Source: Betaproteobacteria bacterium (lineage in GTDB: Bacteria; Pseudomonadota; Gammaproteobacteria; Burkholderiales; Ga0077523). Taken from it: a stretch of DNA of 64,000 bases. How positions within the stretch are numbered: position 1 is the first letter of the stretch; each line of letters begins with the position of its first letter. The translations under genes and the position numbers were made by a program. The stretch is from NCBI GenBank assembly GCA_016713305.1, contig JADJPK010000023.1, positions 6,432 to 70,431 of the forward strand, in the 5' to 3' direction. The notes beneath the pieces were generated by a model. It ran no database searches. It had not been told where the DNA came from and worked only from the letters and a program-made list of their open reading frames with translations. Shown in pieces: positions 18,754-27,986 of this stretch.

Positions 18754-19218
18754 TCAAAAAAGTCCGGCCGTGATCCATTCGGCGACGATGGCCGGCTTGG
18801 CGCCGTTCTCGATCTCCACGGAGACCTCCCACGTGGCCTGCCAACGGTCGGACTTCACGTCCAGATTGCGCAGCAGGAACCGGCCACGCACCCGTCCACC
18901 TCTCGGCACCGGTGCGACAAAGCGCAACCGGTTGAACCCGTAGTTGACGCCGTTCCGCGTGCCTTCGATGAACGGACACACCTGATAGGCCATGCAGGAA
19001 AGCATGGAAAGCGTCAGGAAGCCGTGTGCGATGGTTCCGCCGAACGCGGTCGTCCTGGCCCGCTCAGGGTCCATGTGGATGAAGTACGTATCTTGGGTAA
19101 GTTCGCCGAACTGCTCGATCGTCTTCTGATCGAGCGTGAACCACTCCGACGTGCCGATCTCCTGACCCGTGAGGGCCGCGAGTTCAGCCGCAGAGGCGGA
19201 CTTGGTGGGACCTTCCAT
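18754..19218 (-). CDS. MaoC family dehydratase
   Basis: This intact 154-residue single hot-dog-fold MaoC/NodN-type protein probably hydrates or dehydrates (R)-3-hydroxyacyl-CoA-type thioesters. The catalytic segment is visible as QDTYFIHMDPERA (Asp and His pair), followed by the conserved GGTIAHGFLTLSML and FNRLRFVAPVPRGGRVRGRF. The ATG at 19218 is clear. It precedes an SDR gene by 21 bases on the same strand, so a dehydratase/reductase pair is likely. The exact substrate is unknown. Confidence 0.88.
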   Translation of the reverse strand: MEGPTKSASAAELAALTGQEIGTSEWFTLDQKTIEQFGELTQDTYFIHMDPERARTTAFGGTIAHGFLTLSMLSCMAYQVCPFIEGTRNGVNYGFNRLRFVAPVPRGGRVRGRFLLRNLDVKSDRWQATWEVSVEIENGAKPAIVAEWITAGLF

Positions 19219-19310
19219 GCGCGATTTCCTTCGAGAACGGCCGACCGGGCCGTGAATCGCGCAATGATCTCACAGCGCCCAGGGTCTTCCTGCGGGCACC
19301 GTAACCAGGC

Positions 19311-19502
19311 TCAGCCGTAGATGTTGAGACGTGTCCCGAGCGCCCCCTCGGTAGCAAGAGGTTGTGGAGTACCGATCAACTGGATCAGACCCGCAGCGGC
19401 GCCTGCTTCGGCGTCGAGTGCCTTCCTGAAGACGGCGGTCTGAACCTTGGCCTCGGTCTGGACCTGGCTCAAGGCGGATGACAATGCACTGATGGATTCC
19501 AT
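19311..19502 (-). CDS. YjfB-family putative motility protein
   Basis: This small 63-residue protein matches the YjfB (putative motility protein) pattern. It has an N-terminal amphipathic helix with the SALSQVQT block, then AVFRKALDAEAGAAAGLIQL and a C-terminal LGTRLNIYG close to the usual LG..xNxxA ending. Its role is unknown; the name comes from occurrence with flagellar genes in other bacteria, and no flagellar gene is in this window. The stop is 92 bases upstream of the MaoC start. The family match is based on a short sequence. Confidence 0.65.
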   Translation of the reverse strand: MESISALSSALSQVQTEAKVQTAVFRKALDAEAGAAAGLIQLIGTPQPLATEGALGTRLNIYG

Positions 19503-19520
19503 GATCCGGCTCCGGACAGG

Positions 19521-20597
19521 CTACGGACCTATGTCGGCATCGGCAGCCGGTACTTGAGCGTCGAACGCGCGCTGCGCCGTCCATTCATCGATCAATCGGT
19601 AGGCCACCGCCAGCAGCGTCGGCCCGAGAAACACGCCGACGAAACCGAAGGCGAGCACTCCGCCGAGCACACCGATCAGCACGAGGATGAAGGGCAGGTT
19701 GGATCCGCGGCTGATGAGCAGCGGCTTGAGAAAATTGTCGATACTGCTCACCACGGCGACGCCCCAGATGACCAGGAAGATTGCCCACCCCGGCTGTCCC
19801 TGGTAGTAGAGCCAGATTGCCGCGGGTCCCCAGACCAGCGGCGGCCCGACGGGAACGACCGACAGGAAGAATGTCGCCACGCCCAGCAGCGCAGCCGCTG
19901 GCACGCCGGACACGGCGAAACCGATGGCAGCCAGAAGTCCCTGCGCGAGCGCGGTACCGAGAATCCCGTACACCGTCCCGCGAATGGTGGCGTGCGCAAC
20001 GTCAGCGAGTTGCAGGGCCCGTTGGCCCGCGATACGTTCCGCCATGGTCCGCACGCGCGCGGCGAGGACGTCTCCATCGCGCCAGAAGAAGAACAGGATC
20101 ATCGCACTCAGGGCCAGGGTGACGACACCCTCGCCCAATCCCCGGCCGACAGCCAGGGCGACCTGTTTCGCGGGATCGACCAAGGGTTTCAATTCCCGCG
20201 TCAAGGCACTGCTGTCCGTGGCCACAGCAAGCCATTTTGTGTGCATCCAGTGGCCTGCGACGGGCACGCCCTCCACCCAGGCCGGAGGCAACGGCAGACC
20301 GGATTCCATCCAGTCCCGGATCGTGTCGATCCATGGGTCCGCATGCTGAGCGATCGCGATTCCTCCCAGAGCCAGCGGCAATACCAGCACGAGAATGAAC
20401 ACGGTCGTCATGACGCCGGCCGCGATGTTGCTGCGCCCACCGAGCTGTGAACGGACGCGGCAGAAGATGGGCCAGGTGGCCAGGGCAAGAATGCCTGCCC
20501 ACAGCACGGCCGACAGAAACGGCCGGAGAACCACGAAACAGGCAATGGCCAGCAGCACGAGCGCGGCAAGCAGGACGATGCGTTCGATACGGTCCAA
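19521..20597 (-). CDS. AI-2E-family transporter (PerM-like)
   Basis: This is an inner-membrane protein of the AI-2E/PerM exporter superfamily. Hydrophobic helices are evident: IVLLAALVLLAIACFVVLRP, VMTTVFILVLVLPLALGGIA, VVTLALSAMILFFFW, GLLAAIGFAVSGVPAAALLG and LPFILVLIGVLGGVLAFGFV, the last followed by FLGPTLLAVAYRL. No ATG begins this frame. I chose the TTG at 20597 (LDRIERIV), which follows GGGGAAACGA; a longer reading uses TTG at 20672. Family members export varied substrates (quorum signal, ions), so the cargo is unknown. A rho-independent terminator separates it from htpX upstream. Confidence 0.8.
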   Translation of the reverse strand: MDRIERIVLLAALVLLAIACFVVLRPFLSAVLWAGILALATWPIFCRVRSQLGGRSNIAAGVMTTVFILVLVLPLALGGIAIAQHADPWIDTIRDWMESGLPLPPAWVEGVPVAGHWMHTKWLAVATDSSALTRELKPLVDPAKQVALAVGRGLGEGVVTLALSAMILFFFWRDGDVLAARVRTMAERIAGQRALQLADVAHATIRGTVYGILGTALAQGLLAAIGFAVSGVPAAALLGVATFFLSVVPVGPPLVWGPAAIWLYYQGQPGWAIFLVIWGVAVVSSIDNFLKPLLISRGSNLPFILVLIGVLGGVLAFGFVGVFLGPTLLAVAYRLIDEWTAQRAFDAQVPAADADIGP

Positions 20598-20704
20598 TCG
20601 TTTCCCCGGCGGGTTGTGGCAGGCTGAAGGAGAATGCCTGAAAAGCTGCGCTCGAGCACGCGGGCCCCGCAAGGCGACGCCTTCCCGTCAGCGCGGTTCC
20701 CGCA

Positions 20705-20732
20705 AGCGAAAACGGGGGCCGAAGCCCCCGTT
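20705..20732 (-). terminator. Rho-independent terminator of htpX
   Basis: The arms AACGGGGGC (20711-20719) and GCCCCCGTT (20724-20732) form a nine-pair stem with a four-base loop. Read on the minus strand it is followed by TTTTCGCTT. It lies 24 bases past the corrected htpX stop and before the AI-2E-type gene. Confidence 0.85.
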
Positions 20733-20755
20733 CCAGTGACGCTACCGCTCGGGAA

Positions 20756-21641
20756 TCACCGACCCTGCCCGGCCGCGCGCAACGCCTCGATCCTGCGTTC
20801 GAGCGGCGGATGCGACAGCAGAAGCGCCTTGAGCCCCTTCGCCGCCACCCGAGATGCCGAAGGCACGCATCCCGTCCGGCAGCGAGGTCGGCTCATGCAG
20901 GCGCTTGAGCCGTTCCAGCGCCGCGATCATCTTGTTGCGCCCGGCGAGCGAGGCGCCGCCGGCATCTGCACGGTACTCGCGCTGGCGGCTGAACCACATG
21001 ACAATGACGCTCGCGAGCAACCCCAGCACGATTTCCGCCACCATCGTGGTCAGAAAGAAACCGATTCCGTGACCGCGCTCGTTCTTGAGAATGACGCGGT
21101 CCACCACGTAACCGACCACACGCGACAGGAAGATCACGAAGGTATTGACGACGCCCTGGATCAACGTGAGCGTCACCATGTCTCCGTTCGCCACGTGACT
21201 CACTTCGTGGGCGAGCACGGCTTCGGCTTCTTCCTGCGACATCGATCGCAACAGCCCGGTGCTGACGGCCACCAGCGCGCTGTTACGGCTCATGCCGGTT
21301 GCGAACGCGTTGACGTCGGGCGCGTCATAGATCGCCACCTCGGGCATGCCAATTCCTGCCTTCTCGGCTTGACGGCGAACGGTTTCCACGAGCCATCGCT
21401 CGGTGGGATCGCGCGGGTTCTCGATGACCATGGCGCCCGTGGACCGCTTGGCCATCCACTTCGACATGGCGAGCGAGATGAATGCACCCCCGAAGCCGAA
21501 AAGAGCTGCGAAAGCCAGCAATCCACCCAGGTTGAGACCGTTCGACGTCAGCCAGCGGTCGACACCGAGGATCCGGGCCGTCATCGACAACAACAGCACC
21601 ACGGCGAAGTTCGTGGCGAGGAACAGGAACACCCGTTTCAC
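20756..21641 (-). CDS. htpX: Zinc metalloprotease HtpX, frameshifted near the C-terminus
   Basis: HtpX is a membrane-anchored M48 protease that degrades damaged inner-membrane proteins. It starts with GTG at 21641 (MKRVFLFLATNFAVVLLLSM). Two N-terminal helices are followed by NAFATGMSRNSALVAVSTGL, the zinc motif VLAHEVSHVANGD, two more helices and the third-ligand region SRQREYRADAGGASLAG. Near 20850 one base is out. The corrected frame gives GLKALLLSHPPLERRIEALR and ends AAGQGR at a TGA at 20756; uncorrected it ends at 20742 with unrelated residues. A strong terminator follows. Confidence 0.92.
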
Positions 21642-21713
21642 TGAGTCAACCCTCCATCGAGGTCAATTTAGCCGCGCGTTGGAGCGGCACCTGCTGCACA
21701 AGTTCCTTGACGT

Positions 21714-23613
21714 TCATCCTGCCTGAGCCGCGAAGCCTTCCAGCTTCTCCTGCAGTTCCAGCCACTCCGTCTCGAGCAGTCCCGCATCACGCTTCAAGGC
21801 TGCCTGTTCCAGCAGGCATTGCTGCAATTCCGCCTTCTGCGCAACGCTGTAGATATCGGGGGCTGCGAGGCGGGTTTCAAGCAGGCGCAGCCGCGCTTCG
21901 GCCTTCTGCAGTTCGGCTTCCACGACCCGGACCCGCTGCTCCACAGGCTTTCGCACCGCCGACAGGCGCTGCCTGGCTTCCGCCTCCAGGCGCCGCTGGT
22001 CCTTGCGATTGGCCGTCCCGCCTCCCTGCGCCGGCTCCCCTGTCACGGCCTGGGACGATTCGAGCCATGTCCGGTAGTCGTCCAGGTCACCATCGAAGGG
22101 GCGCACAGCGCCGCCCGCGACGAGCCACAACTCGTCCACGGCAGAACGAAGCAGCGAACGGTCATGCGATACGAGAATCATCGCGCCACCGAAGGACTGC
22201 AGCGCGATGGTCAGAGCATTGCGCATGTCCAGGTCGAGGTGGTTGGTCGGTTCGTCCAGCAGCAAGAGGTGCGGCTTCCGGTACGCGATGAGCGCCAGCG
22301 CGAGCCTGGCCTTCTCGCCTCCGGACATGGGGCCCACCATCGCCACGGCGGCGTCCCCCCGAAAATTGAAGGTTCCGAGAAAGTCGCGATGATCCTGTTC
22401 GCGAACCTGCGGCGCCATCCGCTGCAGATGTCCCAGGGGCGTGTCGTCCACCCGCAACTGATCGAGCTGATGCTGCGCAAAGTAGCCGATGCGCACATCG
22501 CGCCCCGGTTCGCGCAACCCTGCCATGGGGTCAAGACTTCCGGCGATGAGCTTCACGAGCGTGGACTTGCCTGCCCCGTTCCTGCCGAGCAGCCCCAGCC
22601 GGGTTCCCGGACGGATCACCAGATCGACGTCGAAGAGCACCCTGTGATCGCCGTAGCCCGCGACGGCGTGTTCGAGCCGCAACAGCGGATCGGCCGCACC
22701 GCCCGGATCCGCGAACTCGAACGAGAACGGTGTGGCCACCTGGACCTGCGCCAGGATCTCCATGCGGTCGAGCGCCTTCAGCCGGCTCTGCGCCTGTTTC
22801 GCCTTGGTGGCCTTGGCACGAAAGCGATCCACGAAAGATCTCAGGTGGGCGATCTCGCGCTGCTGGCGCTCGTACATCGCCTGCTGATGGGGAGAGCACT
22901 TCGGCGCGGGTGCGTTCGAAGGCGGAATAGCCGCCCGGATAGAGCCGGAGCTGGCCTTGATCGAAGTGGCAGATTGCCTGCACGACGCTGTCGAGAAACT
23001 CCCGGTCATGGGAGATCACCAGCAGGGTCCCGGGGTAGTTGCGCAGCCAGTTTTCCAGCCAGAACACCGCATCCAGATCGAGGTGGTTGGTCGGTTCGTC
23101 GAGCAGCAGAAGATCGGACCGGCACATGAGGGCGCGGGCCAACTGCAGTCTTACCCGCCATCCGCCGGAGAATTCCCGCACGCTTCGACAGGAATCGTCG
23201 GCCGAAAACCCCAGTCCGTCGAGCAGCACCGACGCGCGCGCCACAGCCCCGTGACCACCGATATCCGCGAAGTGCCCGTGGAGTTCGCCGAGCCGGTGCC
23301 CGTCCGCACCGGCGGCGACGGTTTCAGCTTCAATTTGACGCAGTTCGGCATCTCCGTCGATGACGAAGTCCAGCGCCGAGCGGTCCAGATCGGGAACCTC
23401 CTGAGCAACGTGGGCAATGACCCACGACAAAGGAAGATCCGCATCACCCCCGTCGGGGCTCAGGTTGCCCTGCAACAGCGAGAACAGGCTGGACTTGCCG
23501 CACCCGTTGGGTCCGATGATGCCGACGCGCTGCCCGGGATGAATGCTGGCGGAGGCTGCGTCGAGCAGGAGTTTGGTGCCCCGTCGGAGCGACAGATTGC
23601 TGAGGCGGATCAT
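21714..23613 (-). CDS. yheS: ABC-F ATPase (YheS-like), frameshifted
   Basis: This ABC-F protein carries tandem ATPase cassettes acting on ribosomes. From the ATG at 23613 the first cassette shows GPNGCGKSSLFSLL, signature REFSGGWRVRLQLARAL and LLLLDEPTNHLDLDA. The linker helix (MYERQQREIAHLRSFVDRFR, then AKATKAKQAQSRLKALDRME) identifies the YheS subgroup. The second cassette has GRNGAGKSTLVKL, MSGGEKARLALALIAY and LLLLDEPTNHLDLDM. A charged C-terminal coiled coil ends at 21714. Only one frame change, near 22900, is needed. It is 45 bases downstream of the tRNA-His gene on the same strand. Confidence 0.88.
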
Positions 23614-23658
23614 CGGATGTTCCCTGCGCGGAGAGGCTGCGCAGCAACGGCAGGAAGG

Positions 23659-23735
23659 TGGGGTGGCGGATGGGACTCGAACCCACGACGACCGGAATCA
23701 CAATCCGGGACTCTACCAACTGAGCTACCGCCACC
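23659..23735 (-). tRNA. tRNA-His (GTG anticodon)
   Basis: The acceptor stem GTGGCGG/CCGCCAC has the extra 5' G (position -1) opposite discriminator C, characteristic of tRNA-His. The anticodon loop carries GTG and CCA is encoded at 23659-23661. It is third in the Pro-Arg-His transcript. Confidence 0.95.
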
Positions 23736-23815
23736 ATCGGTCGAACTGCCTTGGGGCAACGCGCCGAGGGCCGCGAGTATGAACAAATCCCTGTTCCGTG
23801 TAAACGTCCCGGTGA

Positions 23816-23892
23816 TGGCGCGCCCGGAGGGGATCGAACCCCCAACCCCCGGCTTAGAAGGCCGGTGCTCTATCCGATTGAGCTACGGGCGC
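23816..23892 (-). tRNA. tRNA-Arg (TCT anticodon)
   Basis: The acceptor GCGCCCG pairs with CGGGCGC, and the anticodon stem ACCGG..CCGG(T) encloses the TCT loop (CTTCTAA). The T-arm is TTCGATC-type, with discriminator G and encoded CCA at 23816-23818. It decodes AGA/AGG and is second in the cluster. Confidence 0.95.
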
Positions 23893-23931
23893 CGGCGTCT
23901 GGAATGCCCTCGGTCGAGGGCACAGGAACCG

Positions 23932-24008
<77 letters not shown>

Positions 24009-24019
24009 ACGGGACGCGG

Positions 24020-24049
24020 ACTATAGCGCCACGCCAGACAACGGGTCAA
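24020..24049 (-). promoter_or_regulatory. Sigma-70 promoter of the Pro-Arg-His tRNA cluster
   Basis: On the minus strand TTGACC (24044-24049) is followed after 18 bases by TATAGT (24020-24025). The -10 lies 11 bases from the 5' end of tRNA-Pro, and a GC-rich CGCGTCCCG discriminator typical of stringently controlled stable-RNA promoters sits between them. Confidence 0.7.
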
Positions 24050-24380
24050 ACCAACCCTTCTGCGGCGGGCCCGCATGCCGTGCACGTAGAACGCCCGAAT
24101 AGTCCATCGTCAACTTGGCATAGTTGACTGCGTTCCGATGGAATGCCCGTTGCAAGTTGGACTCGTCGAAGTGGCAGGAGGCGGTCATTCCGATGGCAAC
24201 GTGTCCCGATATGGAGCACGTGGCCCTGTGGAAGAACTCTTGTGCCATGACAAAAAGGGATATGTCAGGGCCGTATGCAACGTCACCGGAATCGCGAAGT
24301 GCGGTGTCTCTAGTTGCTGTCGATGCGATCTCATGGAAAGCACCCTGCCACGGATGTGATTCTTTCGTAACGAGGAACGT
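24050..24380. other. Intergenic region between tRNA-Pro and an HTH regulator
   Basis: This 331-base divergent region is less GC-rich than its surroundings. One plus-strand frame (24124-24384) stays open, but its product has no ribosome site or recognisable feature, so I do not call it a gene. It must contain the promoter for the HTH gene. Confidence 0.4.
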
Positions 24381-24728
24381 ATGAAGACGCAAGACAAACT
24401 GTCCAATCCGCGCGAGATCCGTCGCCGGCTCGGGCTCAATCAGCAGCAGTTCTGGGGGATGATCGGTGTGACGCAAAGTGGCGGCTCCCGTTACGAAAGC
24501 GGTCGCAGCATGCCCAAGCCTGTTCTTCAATTGCTTCGCCTGGTACATGTCGACCGAATTGACATCTCGCGCCTGAGCCGCGCCGACTACGAGGTCATCT
24601 CCTATCTGAAGGCCTCCAAGCCGGAACTTTATCGCCGCCTCAAGACGCAAGCGAACGGCAACGGAACGCGCATTCCGCGCGCCAGCGCCATCTCGGCCCG
24701 GCGCGCCCCGATGGCCGCGCGTGCCTGA
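24381..24728 (+). CDS. Orphan helix-turn-helix transcriptional regulator
   Basis: This 115-residue protein has an N-terminal HTH resembling the XRE/NadS type: REIRRRLGLNQQQFWGMIGV, then TQSGGSRYESGRSMPKPVLQ, where the recognition helix would lie. After LLRLVHVDRIDISRLS comes a second helical segment, DYEVISYLKASKPELYRRLK, and a basic Arg/Ala-rich tail. The ATG at 24381 has GAGGA upstream. No toxin-like gene adjoins it, so it is not obviously an antitoxin. A strong terminator lies 43 bases downstream. It may be autoregulatory, as single-domain HTH proteins often are, but no operator is evident. Confidence 0.7.
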   Translation: MKTQDKLSNPREIRRRLGLNQQQFWGMIGVTQSGGSRYESGRSMPKPVLQLLRLVHVDRIDISRLSRADYEVISYLKASKPELYRRLKTQANGNGTRIPRASAISARRAPMAARA

Positions 24729-24770
24729 TCTCCCGGCCACTCCGCCGCCCCTCTCGACGCGGCGGATGAA

Positions 24771-24801
24771 CGAAAACGGCTCCTTCCAGGAGCCGTTTTC
24801 G
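24771..24801 (+). terminator. Rho-independent terminator after the HTH gene
   Basis: A perfect 14-base inverted repeat (arm 24771-24784, starting CGAAAACGGCTCC, and its complement 24788-24801) has a three-base loop. The right arm itself supplies a TTTTCG run. The reverse-strand copy also has a T run, so it could stop transcription from either side. Confidence 0.88.
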
Positions 24802-24902
24802 TTTGCGTCGGTCAGAATTACTGAACGGTATGAACATCACCATGCTGAACAAAAGCACAGGGCCGCGGATGCAGCCCTGTGTCTGCCCATGAGAGGCAAC
24901 CT

Positions 24903-25520
24903 TCAGCGTGTGCAACCTTTGCGTAACCTCAGTCCGACACCCACCAGACCGACACCCAGGAGCGCGTACTGGCTGGGCTCCGGCACCGGCACCGGCGTGC
25001 CACTGAACTGCATCTCCGCCACGGCATACGCGCCATCGCCCGTCACCGCATAGACGCGGGCAAACTTGGCTTGGACTGCGGGAAAGTCGATGGAAGCGAC
25101 GTACTCGCCGTCCCCTGCAACGCTGGACATCGTGTCCATGCCACTGATCACTTCCCCATCGAAGGACAGGACGGTGAACAGCGTGTTCCAGTTCGTTCCA
25201 TCCAGAGAGATCTGCACGCGGTAGAAGTCGTTGTTGTCCACGCTCATCCGCACATCGCTCAACGTGTAGACCTGGTCGAACGAGAGCGTGGTTGCTGCTG
25301 CGGCGCTGTCTCCCGGGGTGATCGCATCCTGGCCCTCCCAATGGACGTTCATCGCGTCGAGCCAGGAGGTGTACTCGTCGGGAATCACGCCATCGTGGAT
25401 GAGGCTTGCATCGTTCGTCATTGTTCCCGAGATGGAGGACGACGAGACAATGACAGGAACGACGGCGTGGGCGGCGGATGCGGTGGCGGCAAGGGCCAGC
25501 GCGGCGATCAACTTCTTCAT
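24903..25520 (-). CDS. PEP-CTERM sorting domain protein with discoidin-like body
   Basis: This exported protein is destined for exosortase processing. The ATG at 25520, with GGGAG six bases before it, starts a signal peptide MKKLIAALALAATASAAHAV. The body (about residues 25-175) has the beta-rich look of an F5/8-type C (discoidin) domain: TLSFDQVYTLSDVRMSVDNN, YRVQISLDGTNWNTLF and ARVYAVTGDG. The C-terminus is a textbook PEP-CTERM tail: VPEPSQYALLGVGLVGVGL followed by RLRKG. Such proteins are cut and released or anchored in exopolysaccharide-producing Gram-negatives. No exosortase gene is in the window. The AT-rich stretch at 25577-25620 probably holds its promoter. Confidence 0.85.
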   Translation of the reverse strand: MKKLIAALALAATASAAHAVVPVIVSSSSISGTMTNDASLIHDGVIPDEYTSWLDAMNVHWEGQDAITPGDSAAAATTLSFDQVYTLSDVRMSVDNNDFYRVQISLDGTNWNTLFTVLSFDGEVISGMDTMSSVAGDGEYVASIDFPAVQAKFARVYAVTGDGAYAVAEMQFSGTPVPVPEPSQYALLGVGLVGVGLRLRKGCTR

Positions 25521-25576
25521 TGGAACTCCCGGCAAATGGGTGAGGGACCTCTCACGAATTGCCGCGTTGCAATGCC

Positions 25577-25620
25577 CATTCCACCACTCTATTATCTTGA
25601 TAAATTGAATATTTCATCCT
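25577..25620 (-). promoter_or_regulatory. AT-rich island upstream of the PEP-CTERM gene
   Basis: About 44 bases of strongly AT-rich sequence (including TTGATAAATTGAATATTTC on the plus strand) stand out from the GC-rich background. They lie 57-100 bases upstream of the start on the minus strand, where a promoter or activator site would be. I cannot define hexamers with confidence. Confidence 0.3.
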
Positions 25621-25823
25621 TCCTTTGCAGGCGGCTGTCAGGCTCCCCGACAATGCTCTCGACACACCGGAATCCGCCTTCCGTGTACGGAAGATCCATG
25701 CCCGGATTGTTCATCCCGCCGATCCTGGAATAACCTTCGCGCCAGTCGCAGTACACCGCCCGAGTATTGTTTCGTGCGGATTCGCTCCAGTCACACGGAC
25801 CCCTTCACCGTCGCGAACCACCC

Positions 25824-26612
25824 ATGAGCATTCTCGGCAGTCCATTCGATTGCGAGCACGATGTTGCCCTCGTGACCGGGGCAGGAAACGGAATCGGTCG
25901 GGCGATTGCTCAAGCGCTCGTGCGCGAAGGCGTGCGCACCATGTTCGCCGACATCAGTGCCGAGCGCGTCGCGGCGGCCATGGCCCAGGCATCCCGCCCG
26001 GAACTCGCCTTGGCCTGGATCGGCGATCTGGCCCGTCGCGACGAGCGCTCCCGATTGCTCGCCGATGCTCCTGCCACGCTGGGCACGATCACGCATTTCG
26101 TTCACAGCGCCTCGCCGCCCAGGCGAGAGGCCGACCATGCGTTTTCCGTGAGCGACGATACGTGGACAGAAATGCGTGAGGTGAACGTCGATGCGGGGTT
26201 CGAATTGTCGCGAGGCCTGGCACGGTCGCTCATCGCACAGAAGAGACCGGGGTCCTTTCTGTTCCTGACATCGCTTCATGCGGGAACACCCCGCAACCTG
26301 CCTCACTACAGCACCTCAAAGGCCGCACTTTCGATGCTGGTGAAGGAACTCGCCAAGACACTGGGCCGCTTCAGTATTCGCGTGAATGCCCTCGTGCCGG
26401 GTGCCATCGCGGCGGGCGGCTTCGTCGCAGACCCGGATATGGCTCGACACATACCGCTCGGACGTCTGGGCGGCGCCGCGGACCTCGCACCCATGGCGCT
26501 CGCTTTGCTGTCAGACCGCGTGTCCGGCTATGTCACCGGTTCCTCCATTGTCGTTGACGGCGGTCTGTCGCTCATGAACTGGTTCGAGCCGCCAGAACTG
26601 GACATGGCTTGA
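25824..26612 (+). CDS. SDR family oxidoreductase
   Basis: This intact 262-residue classical SDR starts MSILGSPFDCEHDVALVTGA with the cofactor motif TGAGNGIG. It has the FADISAERV strand, FVHSASPPR in the NNAG position, FLFLTSLHAGTPRNLPHY with the catalytic Ser, and the YSTSK active site. It then runs RFSIRVNALVPGAI and a C-terminal GYVTGSSIVVDGG. The ATG at 25824 is preferred over one at 25767, because the latter adds a basic segment with no similarity. It stands alone between a PEP-CTERM gene and a nuclease-like gene, both on the other strand. Substrate unknown. Confidence 0.85.
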   Translation: MSILGSPFDCEHDVALVTGAGNGIGRAIAQALVREGVRTMFADISAERVAAAMAQASRPELALAWIGDLARRDERSRLLADAPATLGTITHFVHSASPPRREADHAFSVSDDTWTEMREVNVDAGFELSRGLARSLIAQKRPGSFLFLTSLHAGTPRNLPHYSTSKAALSMLVKELAKTLGRFSIRVNALVPGAIAAGGFVADPDMARHIPLGRLGGAADLAPMALALLSDRVSGYVTGSSIVVDGGLSLMNWFEPPELDMA

Positions 26613-26635
26613 TGCCGCCTTGGCGCAGAAGGACC

Positions 26636-27790
26636 TCAATCGTCCACGGCATCGGGCGTCGGTGAATTCACGGGCTGTTCGCCCATGCGGATCCGCTTCA
26701 GGTACTTCTCCGTGAAGTCGATCCGCAGTTCGATGAACAACGGCAGATGGTCGGACATCTGCCATGTCCTCCATTCCTTCGAGTAATAGGTCTTGCGTTT
26801 GACCACTGTATCCGGCCACTTTCCATTGGCTTTCCCGAGTGGAAAATAAGCCTCGGCCTCGTCCTCCGTGAACACGGCCTTGTAGTAGTTCAGCACTCCC
26901 GCGTTGTTCGCGCTCGGGCCCAGTTCCAGTTCGTCCCGCCGAACCAGAAACGCGATCTGGTCGTAGTTCTTGTCACCGCCGATGTTGCTCGCCCACCGCA
27001 GTGCGTTGCTGTCCAACGTGAGGTCGGCTGGCAGGATGAACTTGTGCTTGCGAAGCGCCTTCATCGTATCGTCCTCGGGGCTCACGACGTTCATGTCGCC
27101 AAGGAGGATGTAGTTCTGACCATCCTTGTCAGCCCGCTTCTTCAGGAACTTGGCGACCGCGTCGATTTCCGCGACCCGCCGCGCATAGCCGTCCCCGGAG
27201 TCGTCACCGTAGTACATGTGAACCGTGCAGAGATTGAACTTGAACCATCCGGACTGAAACCGCACAAGGAACGGGCTCCTCGCAAACTGGTGCTCGCCTC
27301 CGACCAGCGACGATTTCGGCAACACGATCTCGCCGGCAATGTGCTTGAACTGCACCTTGGTCTCGTCGAACAGGAACACCATGCGCTCGCCGTTTCCTGA
27401 CGGCCCTTCGGTGACATCCGTCGCCACGTACCGCCACGCAGGCCCGAGCAGGTTCATCACCTTCTCGAATGGCCGCATATCCTCGTTGACCTCCTGCATT
27501 GCGACGAGGTCGAAAGCCGATACGACCTCGGCGATGTAGTGGAGCGATTCCGCGAGTCTTGGCCCCTGACCGAACTTGTCGGAGTCGAAGTCGCGCACGT
27601 TCCACGTTGCAAGCAGCAGGGTGTCGGTGGCGGTCCGCCCGGGAACGGTTCGCGCGATGAGTTTCCGCAGTGCATTGATATGGTCGATGGCCCTCTCGCG
27701 GTCCGCCGTCTTCCAGTACTTCAGGGGCCAGTACATGGGCATGGCTGTCTCCCGATCCAGGTAAGCAGGAAGTCGCCTCCACCAGGTCAT
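26636..27790 (-). CDS. Endonuclease/exonuclease/phosphatase family protein
   Basis: This metal-dependent phosphodiesterase-fold protein has about 384 residues. An N-terminal region rich in Trp and Tyr (MTWWRRLPAYLDRETAMPMY) precedes the EEP domain. Domain motifs are TLLLATWNVRDFDSDKF, FDLVAMQEVNEDMRPFEKVM (catalytic Glu), the His-containing FNLCTVHMYYG, YILLGDMNVVSPEDD (Asp/Asn pair) and the terminal WQMSDHLPLFIEL (catalytic Asp-His). The active site is complete. I chose the ATG at 27790; an upstream start at 27850 adds 20 residues. The TWNVRDFDS signature resembles bacterial EEP proteins of unknown substrate, so nuclease versus phosphatase is undecided. Confidence 0.8.
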   Translation of the reverse strand: MTWWRRLPAYLDRETAMPMYWPLKYWKTADRERAIDHINALRKLIARTVPGRTATDTLLLATWNVRDFDSDKFGQGPRLAESLHYIAEVVSAFDLVAMQEVNEDMRPFEKVMNLLGPAWRYVATDVTEGPSGNGERMVFLFDETKVQFKHIAGEIVLPKSSLVGGEHQFARSPFLVRFQSGWFKFNLCTVHMYYGDDSGDGYARRVAEIDAVAKFLKKRADKDGQNYILLGDMNVVSPEDDTMKALRKHKFILPADLTLDSNALRWASNIGGDKNYDQIAFLVRRDELELGPSANNAGVLNYYKAVFTEDEAEAYFPLGKANGKWPDTVVKRKTYYSKEWRTWQMSDHLPLFIELRIDFTEKYLKRIRMGEQPVNSPTPDAVDD

Positions 27791-27986
27791 GCCGACGGAA
27801 CACGACATCGCGGGAATGATGCCGATCGAAGACCGCCGCAGCAACAGCAAACGTCAATAGTCGGCAGCGATCGGTGACAAACCGTGGCGACCTGCAAGCG
27901 AAGAACCCGAATTCCACTTCACCCTGCCGTCGTGCACGAAAGATATCTTGCAGGTCCGAAGTTCCGAAGGGCCGGGAGCCGCCCTG

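Noticed and set aside
206..23613. Calling the frameshifted left-hand genes pseudogenes
   Set aside because: Lengths, motif order and catalytic residues are preserved across breaks and several breaks sit in homopolymers, so sequence error is the simpler reading.
24124..24384. Open frame of 86 codons upstream of the HTH gene
   Set aside because: No ribosome site, no similarity and odd composition. It overlaps the start of the HTH gene by 4 bases, but I see no other sign that it is coding.
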